Assembly: GCF_900108315.1 (NCBI RefSeq)
Contig: NZ_FNVB01000009.1
Span: 372,001-436,000 of the forward strand
Length of the DNA: 64,000 bases
DNA from: Saccharopolyspora kobensis
Lineage (GTDB): Bacteria > Actinomycetota > Actinomycetes > Mycobacteriales > Pseudonocardiaceae
Direction: 5' to 3'
The position numbers and the translations under genes are program-made. The notes beneath the pieces were generated by a model that worked only from the letters and a program-made list of their open reading frames with translations, made no database searches and was not told the origin of the DNA. Of this stretch, positions 1 to 8,119 are shown in pieces; the first letter of the stretch is position 1; each line of letters opens with the position of its first letter.

Positions 1-1122
1 CTCCGCCGATCGGTGCTCCTGCGCGCGGTGCTTGGCGGCGGTGTCCAGCGCGGAAACCGCCGAGCTGCGGGCGCTCTCCACCAGCTGCTCGCGGTCGCGC
101 AGGTTCTGCAGCTCGGAGTAGGCCGGGTGGGAGCGCAGTGCGTCGATGCCGGATTCCAGCTCGGACTCGCGCTGCTCCAGCTCGGCGATCGTCCGCTCCG
201 CGGTCTCCCGGTCCTGCTGCTTTCCGCTGACCTGCTTCTCCAGGCCGGTCAGCTCCTTGCGCAGCGCGCGGAGCCGCTGCTGCGCGGTGCGCATCGCCTC
301 GGCCCGGTCGCGCAGCGCGCCGAACGCGTAGCCGGAGTAGGTCGACAGGAACGCGGTGAGCGCCTTGTCCGCGCCGGTCAGCCGGACGATGTTCTCCCGG
401 ATCGACTCCAGGTCGTCGAACGAGGTGGCCAGCCGCTCGATCAGCGCGGCGTCCAGCGGCGGCAGCGCGTCGGAGAGGATCTGCTCCAGCTGGCCCTCCA
501 GCACCTTCAGCCCGACGTCGGGGTTGCGCAGCGTGCGCTGCAGGTGCAGCAGATCGCCGTAGCGGGCGGCGGGCACGCCGTAGACGGTGGCCGCGACCTT
601 GGCGCGGAACGCCTGGTCGTCGAGCACGCAGTCGGCGCCGAGCAGGTCGCGCAGCTGCGCAGAGCCCAGCGGCACCCGGTCCGCGCCGACCAGGTAGAGG
701 TTGATGCCGACGCGGCGGCTGGTGATGAACCGCCACGAGTCGCTGATCGACTGCGAGGTCTTGGACGCCTTCACGCCGACGCCGCAGGTGAGGAATTCCT
801 CGCCGCCGTCGGCGTTTTCGCGGCGCAGCTCGATCCAGGCGTAGCCGATCCGGTTCGGCCCGCCCGGGTACTCGTCGAGCATCAGCCGGCGGATGCTGAC
901 CGTGTCGAAGCCCTTGGAGCCCAGCTGCCGCAGGTCGCCGTCCAGGCACAGCGGCAGCAGCAGCTCCAGCGTGCGGGACTTGCCGGAGCCGTTGGTGCCC
1001 TGGAAGATCGCCCGCCCGCCGTCGAGGTCGAAGGTCGTCTCGGCGTACTGCCAGATGTTGACGATCCCGCCGCGGTGCAGCCGCCAGCGGTTCGCCCCGG
1101 TCCCGGTGCTCTCGTCGCTCAC
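1..1122 (-). CDS. jetC: Wadjet type II JetC-like SMC ATPase (TIGR02680 family), 3' end beyond window
   Basis: First 374 codons of a large P-loop ATPase; the gene runs off the left edge. A Walker A motif GTNGSGKS lies at residues 42-49, in the form seen in SbcC/MukB-type SMC proteins. From about residue 280 the sequence becomes Glu/Gln/Arg-rich and coiled-coil-like. The GTG start at 1122-1120 overlaps the jetB stop as GTGA, so translation is coupled. In Wadjet type II systems (DUF2397, DUF2398, SbcC-like ATPase, DUF2399 nuclease) this subunit forms the DNA-loop-extruding motor that lets JetD cut small circular plasmids. The C-terminal ABC half and jetD should lie left of the window. Family assignment is from gene order plus the visible N-terminus. 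Confidence 0.85.
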   Translation of the reverse strand, partial: MSDESTGTGANRWRLHRGGIVNIWQYAETTFDLDGGRAIFQGTNGSGKSRTLELLLPLCLDGDLRQLGSKGFDTVSIRRLMLDEYPGGPNRIGYAWIELRRENADGGEEFLTCGVGVKASKTSQSISDSWRFITSRRVGINLYLVGADRVPLGSAQLRDLLGADCVLDDQAFRAKVAATVYGVPAARYGDLLHLQRTLRNPDVGLKVLEGQLEQILSDALPPLDAALIERLATSFDDLESIRENIVRLTGADKALTAFLSTYSGYAFGALRDRAEAMRTAQQRLRALRKELTGLEKQVSGKQQDRETAERTIAELEQRESELESGIDALRSHPAYSELQNLRDREQLVESARSSAVSALDTAAKHRAQEHRSAE

Positions 1123-2324
1123 CGCTGTTCCCCTCGCATCTCGTCGATCTCGTCGAACAAGGACCAGCCCGCCGGCTCGGGGGCGGGTGGTTCCGGCTCC
1201 CGGCCCGGGGCCGGGGTGGCGTCCGGTTGCGGCAGCCAGCGGTGCGCGGCCGGGCTGAGCAGCCAGCTCCCGCCCGCGTCCTGCAGCAGACCGAGCCTGC
1301 GCAGCAGCGCCACCACCGAGTGCACCAGCTCCTGGTGGTCCTCGGTGGCCTGCCGCGACCACGCGGCAGGGTAGGCCTCGACGAGCTCCTGGCACACGTC
1401 GGTGAGGTCCTGCCAGGTCACCGGGTGCTTGCCCGCGGCGTCCGCGGCGGCGCGGTCGAGCAGCTCGGGCAGCGCCAGCAGCGCGACGCGGGCCACCGTG
1501 CCGGGCCCGGGGAAGGCGACGTCGCTGAGGTAGTCCTCCGGGTCGCAGACCACCACGCCCTCGGCGCGGCACTCGCTGACCAGCCCGAAGAACCGCTCCA
1601 GGCGGCGGGATTCCACGGTCACGTGCTCGCGCAGCCAGCCTGCCTGGTCGGCCGGGAGGTCGCCGTAGAGCACCACCGGATCCTCGACGAGCCGACGCCG
1701 CACCGCGTGCTCCAGGTTGCGCGGCCCGGCCGCGCTCGCCAGCTCGATCAGCTGCTCGGGGCTCTCGGCCTCGGCCAGCGGCCCGGCGACGAGCTGTCCG
1801 AGCAGGTCGGTGTCGATGGTGATCAGCGCCTCCGCGGACGACTCGGCGGTCACCGAGCCCTCGGTCTCGGTGATCACGCCCAGCGCCACCAGCTGCCGCA
1901 GCGCGGCGGTCAGCGCGCGCCGGTCCGCCGGGTCGTCGACCACCGCGATCTCGGCCTCGGCCGCGGCGGCGCGGACGTCGCTGACCAGCCGGGAGAGCAG
2001 CACCTGGCGGCCGATGCCGGTCAACGCGGCCAGCGTCAGCGCCAGGTAGGCGTAGCCGCGCGGGCTCAGCGACGCCTCGCCGCGGGTGGTGTCCTCGCCC
2101 GCGCCCGACTTGTACAGCCGGGCGAAGCGGCGCTCCACCACCAGCCGGTAGCCCAGCAGCGAGGAGAACACCTCCTGGAGCACCACGCGCTGCCGGTAGA
2201 TCATCGGCAGCAGGTCGCCGTCCGGGCCGCCGGCGCGCAGCAGCGGGCGGCGCAGCAGCACCCGGGCGCAGCGGACGACGTTCGCCGCGTCGATGTCGGG
2301 CAGCTCGTCGAAGGTCGTGGTCAT
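1119..2324 (-). CDS. jetB: Wadjet type II JetB-like kleisin-partner subunit (DUF2398 / TIGR02678)
   Basis: 401 residues. The ATG at 2324 (MTTTFDELPD) overlaps the jetA stop as ATGA; a longer in-frame reading upstream is only jetA shadow. The sequence has the DUF2398 look: a region around residues 40-75 containing YRQRVVLQEVF and LVVERRFARLYK, winged-helix-like repeats, and an acidic/proline-rich tail. In Wadjet complexes this subunit is the KITE-type (MukE-like) partner that joins kleisin JetA to the ATPase JetC. Position between jetA and jetC with 4-bp overlaps on both sides supports one polycistronic operon. Confidence 0.85.
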   Translation of the reverse strand: MTTTFDELPDIDAANVVRCARVLLRRPLLRAGGPDGDLLPMIYRQRVVLQEVFSSLLGYRLVVERRFARLYKSGAGEDTTRGEASLSPRGYAYLALTLAALTGIGRQVLLSRLVSDVRAAAAEAEIAVVDDPADRRALTAALRQLVALGVITETEGSVTAESSAEALITIDTDLLGQLVAGPLAEAESPEQLIELASAAGPRNLEHAVRRRLVEDPVVLYGDLPADQAGWLREHVTVESRRLERFFGLVSECRAEGVVVCDPEDYLSDVAFPGPGTVARVALLALPELLDRAAADAAGKHPVTWQDLTDVCQELVEAYPAAWSRQATEDHQELVHSVVALLRRLGLLQDAGGSWLLSPAAHRWLPQPDATPAPGREPEPPAPEPAGWSLFDEIDEMRGEQR

Positions 2325-3955
2325 CGGGCGGCCCCCTGCTCCTGCGGGATCGCGCCGTCCCCGCTGAGTTCCAGCACCGTGTCGCGCAACGTCAGGCGTC
2401 CCGCGGCGCTGGCGATCTCGGTGTCCTGACCGGCCGCGGGCCGCACCGTGACGCGCAGGCGGTGCACCGGGTCGAGCGCGGTGCCCGGCTCGTCGGAGCC
2501 CTCGCGCTGGGCCATCGCCAAGGTCAGCAGCTCGCACAGCACACCGAGCGCATCGGGCGACAGCTCCTGCTCGGCCAGCCGCGGCCCGGCCGCGGCGAGC
2601 TCGGCGACGGCCGCGCTGCGCTTCTGGTCGGCCTCGCGGGCCTGGGCCAGCAGGGTTTCCTCGGTCATCGGGTCGTCGAGCACCCGCGAAGTCCGGCCGC
2701 GCGCGCCGCGATCGCCGCGGCTGCGCACGCTGACCGTGACGTCGAGCACCGGGCCGTCGCGCCAGGACACCTTGTCGTTGTCGGTGTCGTAGTCCGGGGC
2801 GGGCTGCAGGTGGCGGGCGGAGTGCAGGCCGAACGCGGCCGAGTGCAGCTGGTGCGCGGTGGCCTCGTCGGCGCCGTCGAACCACTTCGCCAGCTTCAGC
2901 AGCTCACCGCGGCGACCGGGCACCAGCCCACCGCCGGAGGTGGCCCGCTTCACGCTGGCCAGCAGCGAGCCGATCGCCCGCGCGGTGGCCTCCCGCAGCG
3001 CCGCGACCTGGCTGGGGCGGCCCGGCGAGTCCACGAACCAGTCGGTGAGCTCCTGCCAGTCCGCCGCGGTCCGGCCGCGCGCCCGCTCGACGTCGGTGCC
3101 CAGCTGGTCGGCCGGGCCGAGCAGGCGCAGCAGCTCGCCGCGCACCCCGGCCAGGCCCGCCAGCGAACCGGCGATGGTCTCGGTGTGCCGCAGCACGTCC
3201 TCCACCACCATCTGGATGTACTCGACGAGCAGGTTGCGGAACCCGGAGATCTCCTCCGGCGCCAGCTGGTGGCGGGTCACCACCTGGCCCAGGTAGGCGT
3301 AGAAGTCGCGGACCGTGGCGGCCAGCTCAGCGTGCTGCAGGAACACCGTGGTGACCTGCTCGGCGAGCCGCTCCCTGGCCTGCCGCGCGGCCTTCGCCCG
3401 CGGATCGCGGACCTCGGCGGACAGCGCCTCGGACAGCGCGCTGCCGATCCCGGCCAACCCGCGGTCGATGGCGGGCAGCAGCTCGCGGGACACCTCGCGC
3501 GCGCCCTCGGGCACCCGCAGCAGCGCGTCGACGTCCCGCTGCACGCGGACCGCGAGCTTGCTGACCTGGTAGCGCACGCTGCCGTGCTGGAACTCGGCGA
3601 TGCTCGACGCGATCGTCTCGCGGCGGCCCACCACCAGGTTGCCCCACTTCACCAGCCGCTTGAGCCGGTCGATGACGGTGTCCACATCGGACTCGCCGGG
3701 TGCCACCCGGCCCTCCCGCTCGGCGGCCGCCAGCGCCGCGCCCACCTCGCCCGCCGACAGGTCCGCCAGCAGCGTCGAGGTGAACAGCCGCATGATCGCC
3801 AGGTAGGTGCGGTGCTCGGGTGCCTGCAGGTAGGCGAACAGCTGCAGGCGCTGCCCGTCGTCGCGGGTCTGGTCGGGAGCGTGCGCAGGCACGTCCGCCG
3901 CGGTTCCCGCGACGCCCGCGCGCAGCACATCAGCTTCGTGGTCCGGGGCCGTCAC
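2321..3955 (-). CDS. jetA: Wadjet type II JetA-like kleisin subunit (DUF2397 / TIGR02677)
   Basis: 544 residues from a GTG at 3955-3953 (VTAPDHEAD). Upstream in-frame codons to 4003 are poor, and TATCGT sits 8 bases before this GTG, fitting a near-leaderless start. The DUF2397 signature FAYLQAPEHRTYLAIMR lies near residues 35-55, followed by helical, Arg-rich segments typical of a kleisin. It is the first gene of jetA-jetB-jetC and diverges from cobD across 144 bp. In Wadjet type II the protein bridges the SMC-like ATPase dimer. Assignment rests on family recognition and gene order. Confidence 0.85.
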   Translation of the reverse strand: MTAPDHEADVLRAGVAGTAADVPAHAPDQTRDDGQRLQLFAYLQAPEHRTYLAIMRLFTSTLLADLSAGEVGAALAAAEREGRVAPGESDVDTVIDRLKRLVKWGNLVVGRRETIASSIAEFQHGSVRYQVSKLAVRVQRDVDALLRVPEGAREVSRELLPAIDRGLAGIGSALSEALSAEVRDPRAKAARQARERLAEQVTTVFLQHAELAATVRDFYAYLGQVVTRHQLAPEEISGFRNLLVEYIQMVVEDVLRHTETIAGSLAGLAGVRGELLRLLGPADQLGTDVERARGRTAADWQELTDWFVDSPGRPSQVAALREATARAIGSLLASVKRATSGGGLVPGRRGELLKLAKWFDGADEATAHQLHSAAFGLHSARHLQPAPDYDTDNDKVSWRDGPVLDVTVSVRSRGDRGARGRTSRVLDDPMTEETLLAQAREADQKRSAAVAELAAAGPRLAEQELSPDALGVLCELLTLAMAQREGSDEPGTALDPVHRLRVTVRPAAGQDTEIASAAGRLTLRDTVLELSGDGAIPQEQGAAR

Positions 3956-4099
3956 GGTCCGCCACGATATCCCGTGGGGCGGACACGGCCGGTCACCTGG
4001 CATGCGGTGACCGGCCGCGGGCGCCCCGGGGGTAGCGTTTCGGGACGGCTCAGGGCGCGGGGGAGGCCCCGGCTGGACGATTCTGGAGGAGCGGCACCG

Positions 4100-5044
4100 G
4101 TGAGCGCGGGACGGGCGGTCGGACTCTTACTCGGCGTGGCTGCGGACGCGGCCCTCGGTGATCCGAAGCGCGGGCATCCGGTCGCGGCCTTCGGCCGGAT
4201 CGCGCAGTCTGCGGAGCGCTTGCTGCACCGCGACCAGAAGTCGGCCGGGATCGTCTACACCGGCGTGCTGGTCGGCGGCACGGTCGGGCTGGGCGTGCTC
4301 GCGCAGCGCTGGTCCAAGCGCAGCCCGGTGCTGGAAGCGGCCGCGACCGGCCTGGTGACCTGGGTGGTGCTCGGCGGATCGTCGCTGGCCGACGAGGGAA
4401 CCGCGATGGCCCGGCTGCTCGACGCCGGCGAGATCGAGGCGGCCCGCGAGCGGCTGCGCAACCTGTGCGGCCGCGACTCGGCGGTCCTCGACGGCCAGGG
4501 CTTGGCCCGCGCCACGGTGGAATCGGTGGCGGAGAACACCTCCGACGCCGTGGTCGCCCCGCTGGTCTGGGGCGCTGTCGCGGGCATCCCCGGACTGGTC
4601 GCCTACCGCGCGGCGAACACGCTGGACGCCATGGTCGGCCACCGCTCGCCCCGCTACCGGAACTTCGGCTGGGCCTCCGCGCGCCTGGACGACCTGCTCA
4701 ACCTGGTGCCCTCGCGGCTGGCGGCGGTGCTGACCTCGGCGTGCGCGCCGGTGGTCGGCGGCTCGGCGAAGGGCGCGTGGCGCACTTGGCGCCGTGACGC
4801 CTCGGCGCACCCGAGCCCGAACGCCGGGCAGATCGAGGCGGCCTTCGCCGGAGCGCTCCAGATCCGCCTCGGCGGCCGGACGGTGTACGGCCACGTCGTC
4901 GAGCAGCGCCCGGTCCTGGGCGAAGGCCGCACGGCCGACGCGGGCGACGTGACCAGGAGCGTCGAGCTGTCCCGGGTGATCGGCTCGGCAACGGGCGTCC
5001 TGACGGCGGCCTACGCCCTGACCAGGGCCCTCCGCCGCCGCTGA
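4100..5044 (+). CDS. cobD: Adenosylcobinamide-phosphate synthase CobD/CbiB
   Basis: 314 residues, close to the usual CobD/CbiB length. An integral membrane enzyme that joins the aminopropanol(-phosphate) arm to adenosylcobyric acid in cobalamin synthesis. Family features are visible: an N-terminal LLLGVAADAALGDPKRGHPV segment, RDSAVLDGQGLARATVESVAENTSDAVVAPLVWG in mid-protein, YRAANTLDAMVGH, and the SPNAGQIEAAFAGAL motif near the end. The GTG start at 4100 has GGAGGA at 4085-4090, about 9 bases upstream, which decides against the much longer open frame. cobC at 13301 belongs to the same pathway. A composite repeat and a strong terminator follow. Confidence 0.92.
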   Translation: MSAGRAVGLLLGVAADAALGDPKRGHPVAAFGRIAQSAERLLHRDQKSAGIVYTGVLVGGTVGLGVLAQRWSKRSPVLEAAATGLVTWVVLGGSSLADEGTAMARLLDAGEIEAARERLRNLCGRDSAVLDGQGLARATVESVAENTSDAVVAPLVWGAVAGIPGLVAYRAANTLDAMVGHRSPRYRNFGWASARLDDLLNLVPSRLAAVLTSACAPVVGGSAKGAWRTWRRDASAHPSPNAGQIEAAFAGALQIRLGGRTVYGHVVEQRPVLGEGRTADAGDVTRSVELSRVIGSATGVLTAAYALTRALRRR

Positions 5045-5193
5045 GCTCAATCGGTACACGGCTGCCCGAAACCGCGCCCCAACCGCACGACGGTTCCGCC
5101 GAGGACACCCACCTGCACCCCGCCCGGCAGACCGAACGGGCCTCGAAACCGAGAGACTCGTGCACCCGGCTGCGGACCCGAGGTCGTGGTGAC

Positions 5194-5310
5194 GCAATTT
5201 CAATTGAAATCAGAGGTCCAATTTCCATTGAAATTGCACAGGTCCCTGCCGTCGTCGGTGTGTCGGGGTGCCGACACGCCGACGGGGTCCGCAAGTTCCA
5301 TTGAAATTGC
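5194..5310. repeat. Composite A/T-rich palindromic repeat, locus 1 (44-bp unit, GC hairpin, 20-bp half unit)
   Basis: The 44-bp unit spans 5194-5237: two 17-bp arms (GCAATTTCAATTGAAAT and ATTTCCATTGAAATTGC) around CAGAGGTCCA. A GC-rich hairpin follows (14-bp arms 5253-5266 and 5271-5284, one T/G wobble, loop GGTG), then a 20-bp half unit GCAAGTTCCATTGAAATTGC at 5291-5310. Lies between the convergent genes cobD and SURF1. Same architecture as loci at 17068 and 55188; the low GC content contrasts sharply with its surroundings. Function unknown. Confidence 0.9.
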
Positions 5311-5356
5311 GGAGAGTACGCACTGCGGTCGGTGTGCTGGGGTCCTGATGCACGGA

Positions 5357-5395
5357 GAGGGCCGCAGTTCCAGCTGAGTGGGAACTGCGGCCCTC
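5357..5395. terminator. Strong bidirectional terminator between cobD and SURF1
   Basis: Perfect 15-bp inverted repeat, GAGGGCCGCAGTTCC at 5357-5371 and its complement at 5381-5395, with a 9-base loop. It sits between convergent genes and could stop transcription from both; no clear T-tract, as is common in actinobacteria. Confidence 0.75.
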
Positions 5396-5429
5396 GCGTC
5401 GCTTCCGGCCCTCGCGTTGCTCGTGGTGC

Positions 5430-6332
5430 TCAGGTCTTGCTGCTGGGTTCCGCGTCCGCGGCTTCGCGGCGCTCGGCTTCCTCGCGCTCGCGGCGCTCGT
5501 CCTCGGCGATCGCCTCCGCCACCGACATCTTCTTGCGGCGGGGCTGCGGTTCGGACTTCGCGCCCTCCTCGGATCCGGCTTCCGCGTCCCGCCAGGCCGG
5601 GCGGGCGCCGGGGCGCAGCTCCGAGTAGATCAGGTAACCGATCGCGATGACCGCCATGATGCCGAACGCGATCCACTGCAGCGCGTAGGAGAAGTACGGC
5701 CCGGACTCCAGGCGCGGCAGCGGCAGGGCGCCGAGCACGCCGGGCTGACCCTCGTTGAGCGCGAAGTAGCCGGGCTGCAGGGCGATGCCGGTGCCCTGCG
5801 AGATGGTCCCGGAGTTGACCGCGTACGCCCAGCGGTGCCCGTCGTGCTCGAACAGCGGGCGCTGCTTGCTGTCGTTCTCATCGGTGCGGACGCGCGCGGT
5901 GAGCGTGACCTCGCCGCTCGGCGGCGCGTCGTAGGCGGGCGCCTGCGTGCCGTTCACCGGCCGGATGAAGCCGCGGTTGACCAGCACGGTCGTGCCGTCG
6001 GTCAGCCGGAACGGGGTCAGCACCTCGAACGCGGGCTCGCCGAGCACGGTGCGCTGCCAGCCCAGCGTCTCGCCCTCGGGCAGGTACTGGCCGCGCAGCA
6101 GCACCTGCGCCCACTCGGTGCGCTCGTCCGGCGCTCGGCCGGCGGGCAGCACTTCGCCCAGCGGGCGCGGTGGCGTGTGGAAGGACTCGGAGATCGCGTT
6201 GTTGCGGGCCTGAGCCTCATCGCTGCGGCTGAACTGCCAGGGTGCCAGCAGGGTGAAGCACAGCGTGGTGAAGACCGCGACCAGCGCGATCAAGCCGAGC
6301 CAGCCGGGTCGCAGCAAGAACTTCAGACGCAC
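5430..6332 (-). CDS. SURF1 family cytochrome c oxidase assembly protein
   Basis: 300 residues. SURF1 proteins help assemble the aa3-type cytochrome c oxidase. Visible features: an N-terminal membrane helix (residues 10-30, WLGLIALVAVFTTLCFTLLAPWQ, with the family's WQ), the conserved VLVNRGFIRP segment, a periplasmic domain, and a second membrane helix near 217-237 (PYFSYALQWIAFGIMAVIAIGYL). A charged, Glu/Arg-rich cytoplasmic tail of about 60 residues follows, longer than in many homologues. The GTG start at 6332 has TACCGT at 6339-6344, six bases upstream, so the message is probably leaderless. In M. tuberculosis the SURF1 gene also neighbours ptpA and cobD. Confidence 0.9.
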   Translation of the reverse strand: MRLKFLLRPGWLGLIALVAVFTTLCFTLLAPWQFSRSDEAQARNNAISESFHTPPRPLGEVLPAGRAPDERTEWAQVLLRGQYLPEGETLGWQRTVLGEPAFEVLTPFRLTDGTTVLVNRGFIRPVNGTQAPAYDAPPSGEVTLTARVRTDENDSKQRPLFEHDGHRWAYAVNSGTISQGTGIALQPGYFALNEGQPGVLGALPLPRLESGPYFSYALQWIAFGIMAVIAIGYLIYSELRPGARPAWRDAEAGSEEGAKSEPQPRRKKMSVAEAIAEDERREREEAERREAADAEPSSKT

Positions 6333-6602
6333 CCCACTACGGTAGCTCAGCCATGCTGACCTGCGGTTTTCGGATCCGGTTGCGGAGCGGCGGAGAACGG
6401 CGCGCAGCTGCGTCCCAGCAGGTCAGCCCGCGTCCTCTTCCGGTTCGGTCGGGATGTCCGAAAGGCCCGTTGGGCTGGCGGCCTCGACCGCGCCGGTCCG
6501 TGCACTCGTCAAGCGGCGGCCGCCGACGAGATCCGCGGTGAGTGGTGGGTTCTGCGGGGCCGGTGACGAACGACACCGGCCGCGTGACTCACGGGCCGGT
6601 GC

Positions 6603-6845
6603 TCACTCGTCCTCGGGTGCGGTGAACGGGGTCCGCAGGCGCCGCATGGTGTCGTGGCTGCGGTCCGCGCGGGGCTGGGGCGGACCGGCGTTGCCGCGCG
6701 GTCGGCCGGGTTCGACGAACGCGACCGGGTGGACCGGCGGCACCAGAACGCCGAGAGGCCGACCGGAGCCCGGTGCGTGCCGCACCGCGGGCGCAGGGTG
6801 CGCTCGTCGCTGGGCGCAGCGACGCGCGGGACTGGACAGGTTCAT
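6603..6845 (-). CDS. Small Arg/Pro-rich hypothetical protein
   Basis: Possible 80-residue ORF starting MNLSSPARR. Its ATG at 6845 has AAAGGA nine bases upstream on the minus strand, a good ribosome binding site. The composition is rich in Pro, Arg and Ala, and no family was recognised. It follows the DUF2188-like ORF on the same strand after about 70 bp and could share its transcript. The Shine-Dalgarno site is the main support; the protein sequence alone would not justify a call. The 270 bp between it and SURF1 show no convincing gene. Confidence 0.35.
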   Translation of the reverse strand: MNLSSPARRCAQRRAHPAPAVRHAPGSGRPLGVLVPPVHPVAFVEPGRPRGNAGPPQPRADRSHDTMRRLRTPFTAPEDE

Positions 6846-6914
6846 GGGAAGTCCTTTCAAAGCAGTGGTTTTTCCGCTGCCGCATCGCGGTGCGGAGTGG
6901 TGTGACGCGGGCGG

Positions 6915-7211
6915 TCAGTCACCGGTGATGCGCACGTCGCCCCCGCCGTAGGCGGCGAGTTGGCAGTGGGCGCGGGCCACGGCCTCCTCCACGGTGCCGG
7001 TGACCCGAGCGGTGTGCTGCCCTTCGGCATCGGTGATCTGCCAGGCGTCTTCGGACAGCGTCCGCGCGACGTGCCTGGTGTGCCGGATCAGGCCGTCACC
7101 ACCGCGGCGGACCGCACTGCTGCGGTGCTCACTTCGAGGAGGGCGCGGTGATCCGCTGCGGAAGAGTCGGGAACGTCGAATCGAGCGGGGTCGGTCCGCA
7201 TCGAACTCCAA
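6915..7211 (-). CDS. Possible DUF2188-like small protein
   Basis: 98 residues as an open frame; only the last 50 (HVARTLSEDAWQITDAEGQH onward) look protein-like. They resemble DUF2188: a Trp-containing strand, a T..EAV.RA helix, and a GGGDVRITGD C-terminus. The true start may be an internal GTG near 7107, because the first 45 residues are Arg/Ser-rich. DUF2188 proteins are small single-domain proteins of unknown function. Placed upstream of the 80-residue ORF on the same strand. Confidence 0.45.
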   Translation of the reverse strand: MEFDADRPRSIRRSRLFRSGSPRPPRSEHRSSAVRRGGDGLIRHTRHVARTLSEDAWQITDAEGQHTARVTGTVEEAVARAHCQLAAYGGGDVRITGD

Positions 7212-7461
7212 TGCACTGTGCGGGATCTCGGGCCCGGCGCGGACACAGCGGTGTCGCGGCCGCGGGCCGAGGACGGGAAGAACGAAGTGCCGGGAGCCGT
7301 CTCATCGATCCGGCTCGACCGAGCTGAGGACCAGGCTCGCGCGAGGAGTGGTGCCCGGCGACCTGGACAGAGAACATGCGCCTCGACGTGTCCACCACGG
7401 AGGCGCTGCCCGCAGGCGGCGGGTGCCCCGGCGGAGCCGGGACACCCTGCGCGGTGCCGGC

Positions 7462-7665
7462 TCAGATCGCGCGGACGAGCTCGGCCTGCGGACCCTTGGG
7501 GCCCTGGGTGACGTCGTAGGCCACCGGCTGGTTCTCCTCGAGGGTGCGGAACCCGGCGCCGTCGATGGCCGAGTAGTGCACGAACACGTCCGGTCCGCCC
7601 TCGTCGGGGGCGATGAAGCCGAAGCCCTTCTCCGAGTTGAACCACTTCACGGTTCCCTGAGTCAT
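7462..7665 (-). CDS. Cold-shock protein, CspA family
   Basis: 67 residues, full length for a single cold-shock domain that binds single-stranded RNA/DNA and acts as an RNA chaperone. Both RNA-binding motifs are intact: KGFGFI (RNP1) and VFVHYSAI (RNP2). The sequence begins [18 protein letters not shown], as in most actinobacterial Csps. ATG at 7665 with GGAG about 7 bases upstream, and a GATACT box roughly 35 bases upstream. It is a single gene with non-coding DNA on both sides. Confidence 0.95.
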   Translation of the reverse strand: MTQGTVKWFNSEKGFGFIAPDEGGPDVFVHYSAIDGAGFRTLEENQPVAYDVTQGPKGPQAELVRAI

Positions 7666-8119
7666 GTGCGTCTCCGTTCGGGAGCTGGGGAAGTATCACG
7701 GGGCACCGCACGGCGCGGCGTCCCGGGCCGGGGGATCAGACGGCGGCTCAACTCCAGCTACACCAAAGACAGCAGCTCGCCCGCTTCAACATCCTGCGAG
7801 CATGCGCGAAACACGAACCCAGAAACAACGACCAACACGAACGCTACACGCCTTTGACGACCTCGGCCATCCCGATCGTCGCTGCGCCGCCGATCCGGTG
7901 GGCGGCGCACGGGCCGCCGGGTTCGGTCAGCGCGGTCTCATGCGTCGTGATCGCGGAGCTGCGGTGGGTGTCGCCAGCGGCGGCCAACCGAGGCAGATCC
8001 CGTTGCCGCGCAAGGCGATCGAGGGACGGTCGCACCGGCGGGGCGCACCTCTCGGCCCACGCGGCAGCCGGGACATCCGCGTCGAGCACTGCCCCGGTGG
8101 AGTCGCCGACGAACTCGCC
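7666..8119. other. Gap between csp and the kinase gene; one weak minus-strand ORF
   Basis: No recognised gene. The only ORF worth noting is minus strand 8089-7844 (GTG start, 81 residues). Its C-terminal half (THRSSAITTHETALTEP, then GGAATIGMAEVVKGV) looks more protein-like than random antisense. It starts 31 bp after the kinase stop and could be a small downstream gene or a decayed remnant. The part next to csp (7680-7850) is less GC-rich and may hold the csp promoter and leader. Confidence 0.3.

Noticed and set aside
2462-4035. Plus-strand frames opposite jetA
   Set aside because: No family features; only the cobD part starting at 4100 with its GGAGGA site is real.
5194-5310. A/T-rich palindromes as simple transcription terminators
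   Set aside because: They occur between divergent genes (locus 3) and upstream of promoters (loci 2 and 4), and separate conventional GC-rich terminators are present (for example 5357-5395). A termination role cannot be the whole explanation.
6337-6576. 79-codon minus-strand frame upstream of SURF1
   Set aside because: No start signal, Arg/Pro-rich random-looking sequence; it also overlaps the SURF1 promoter.
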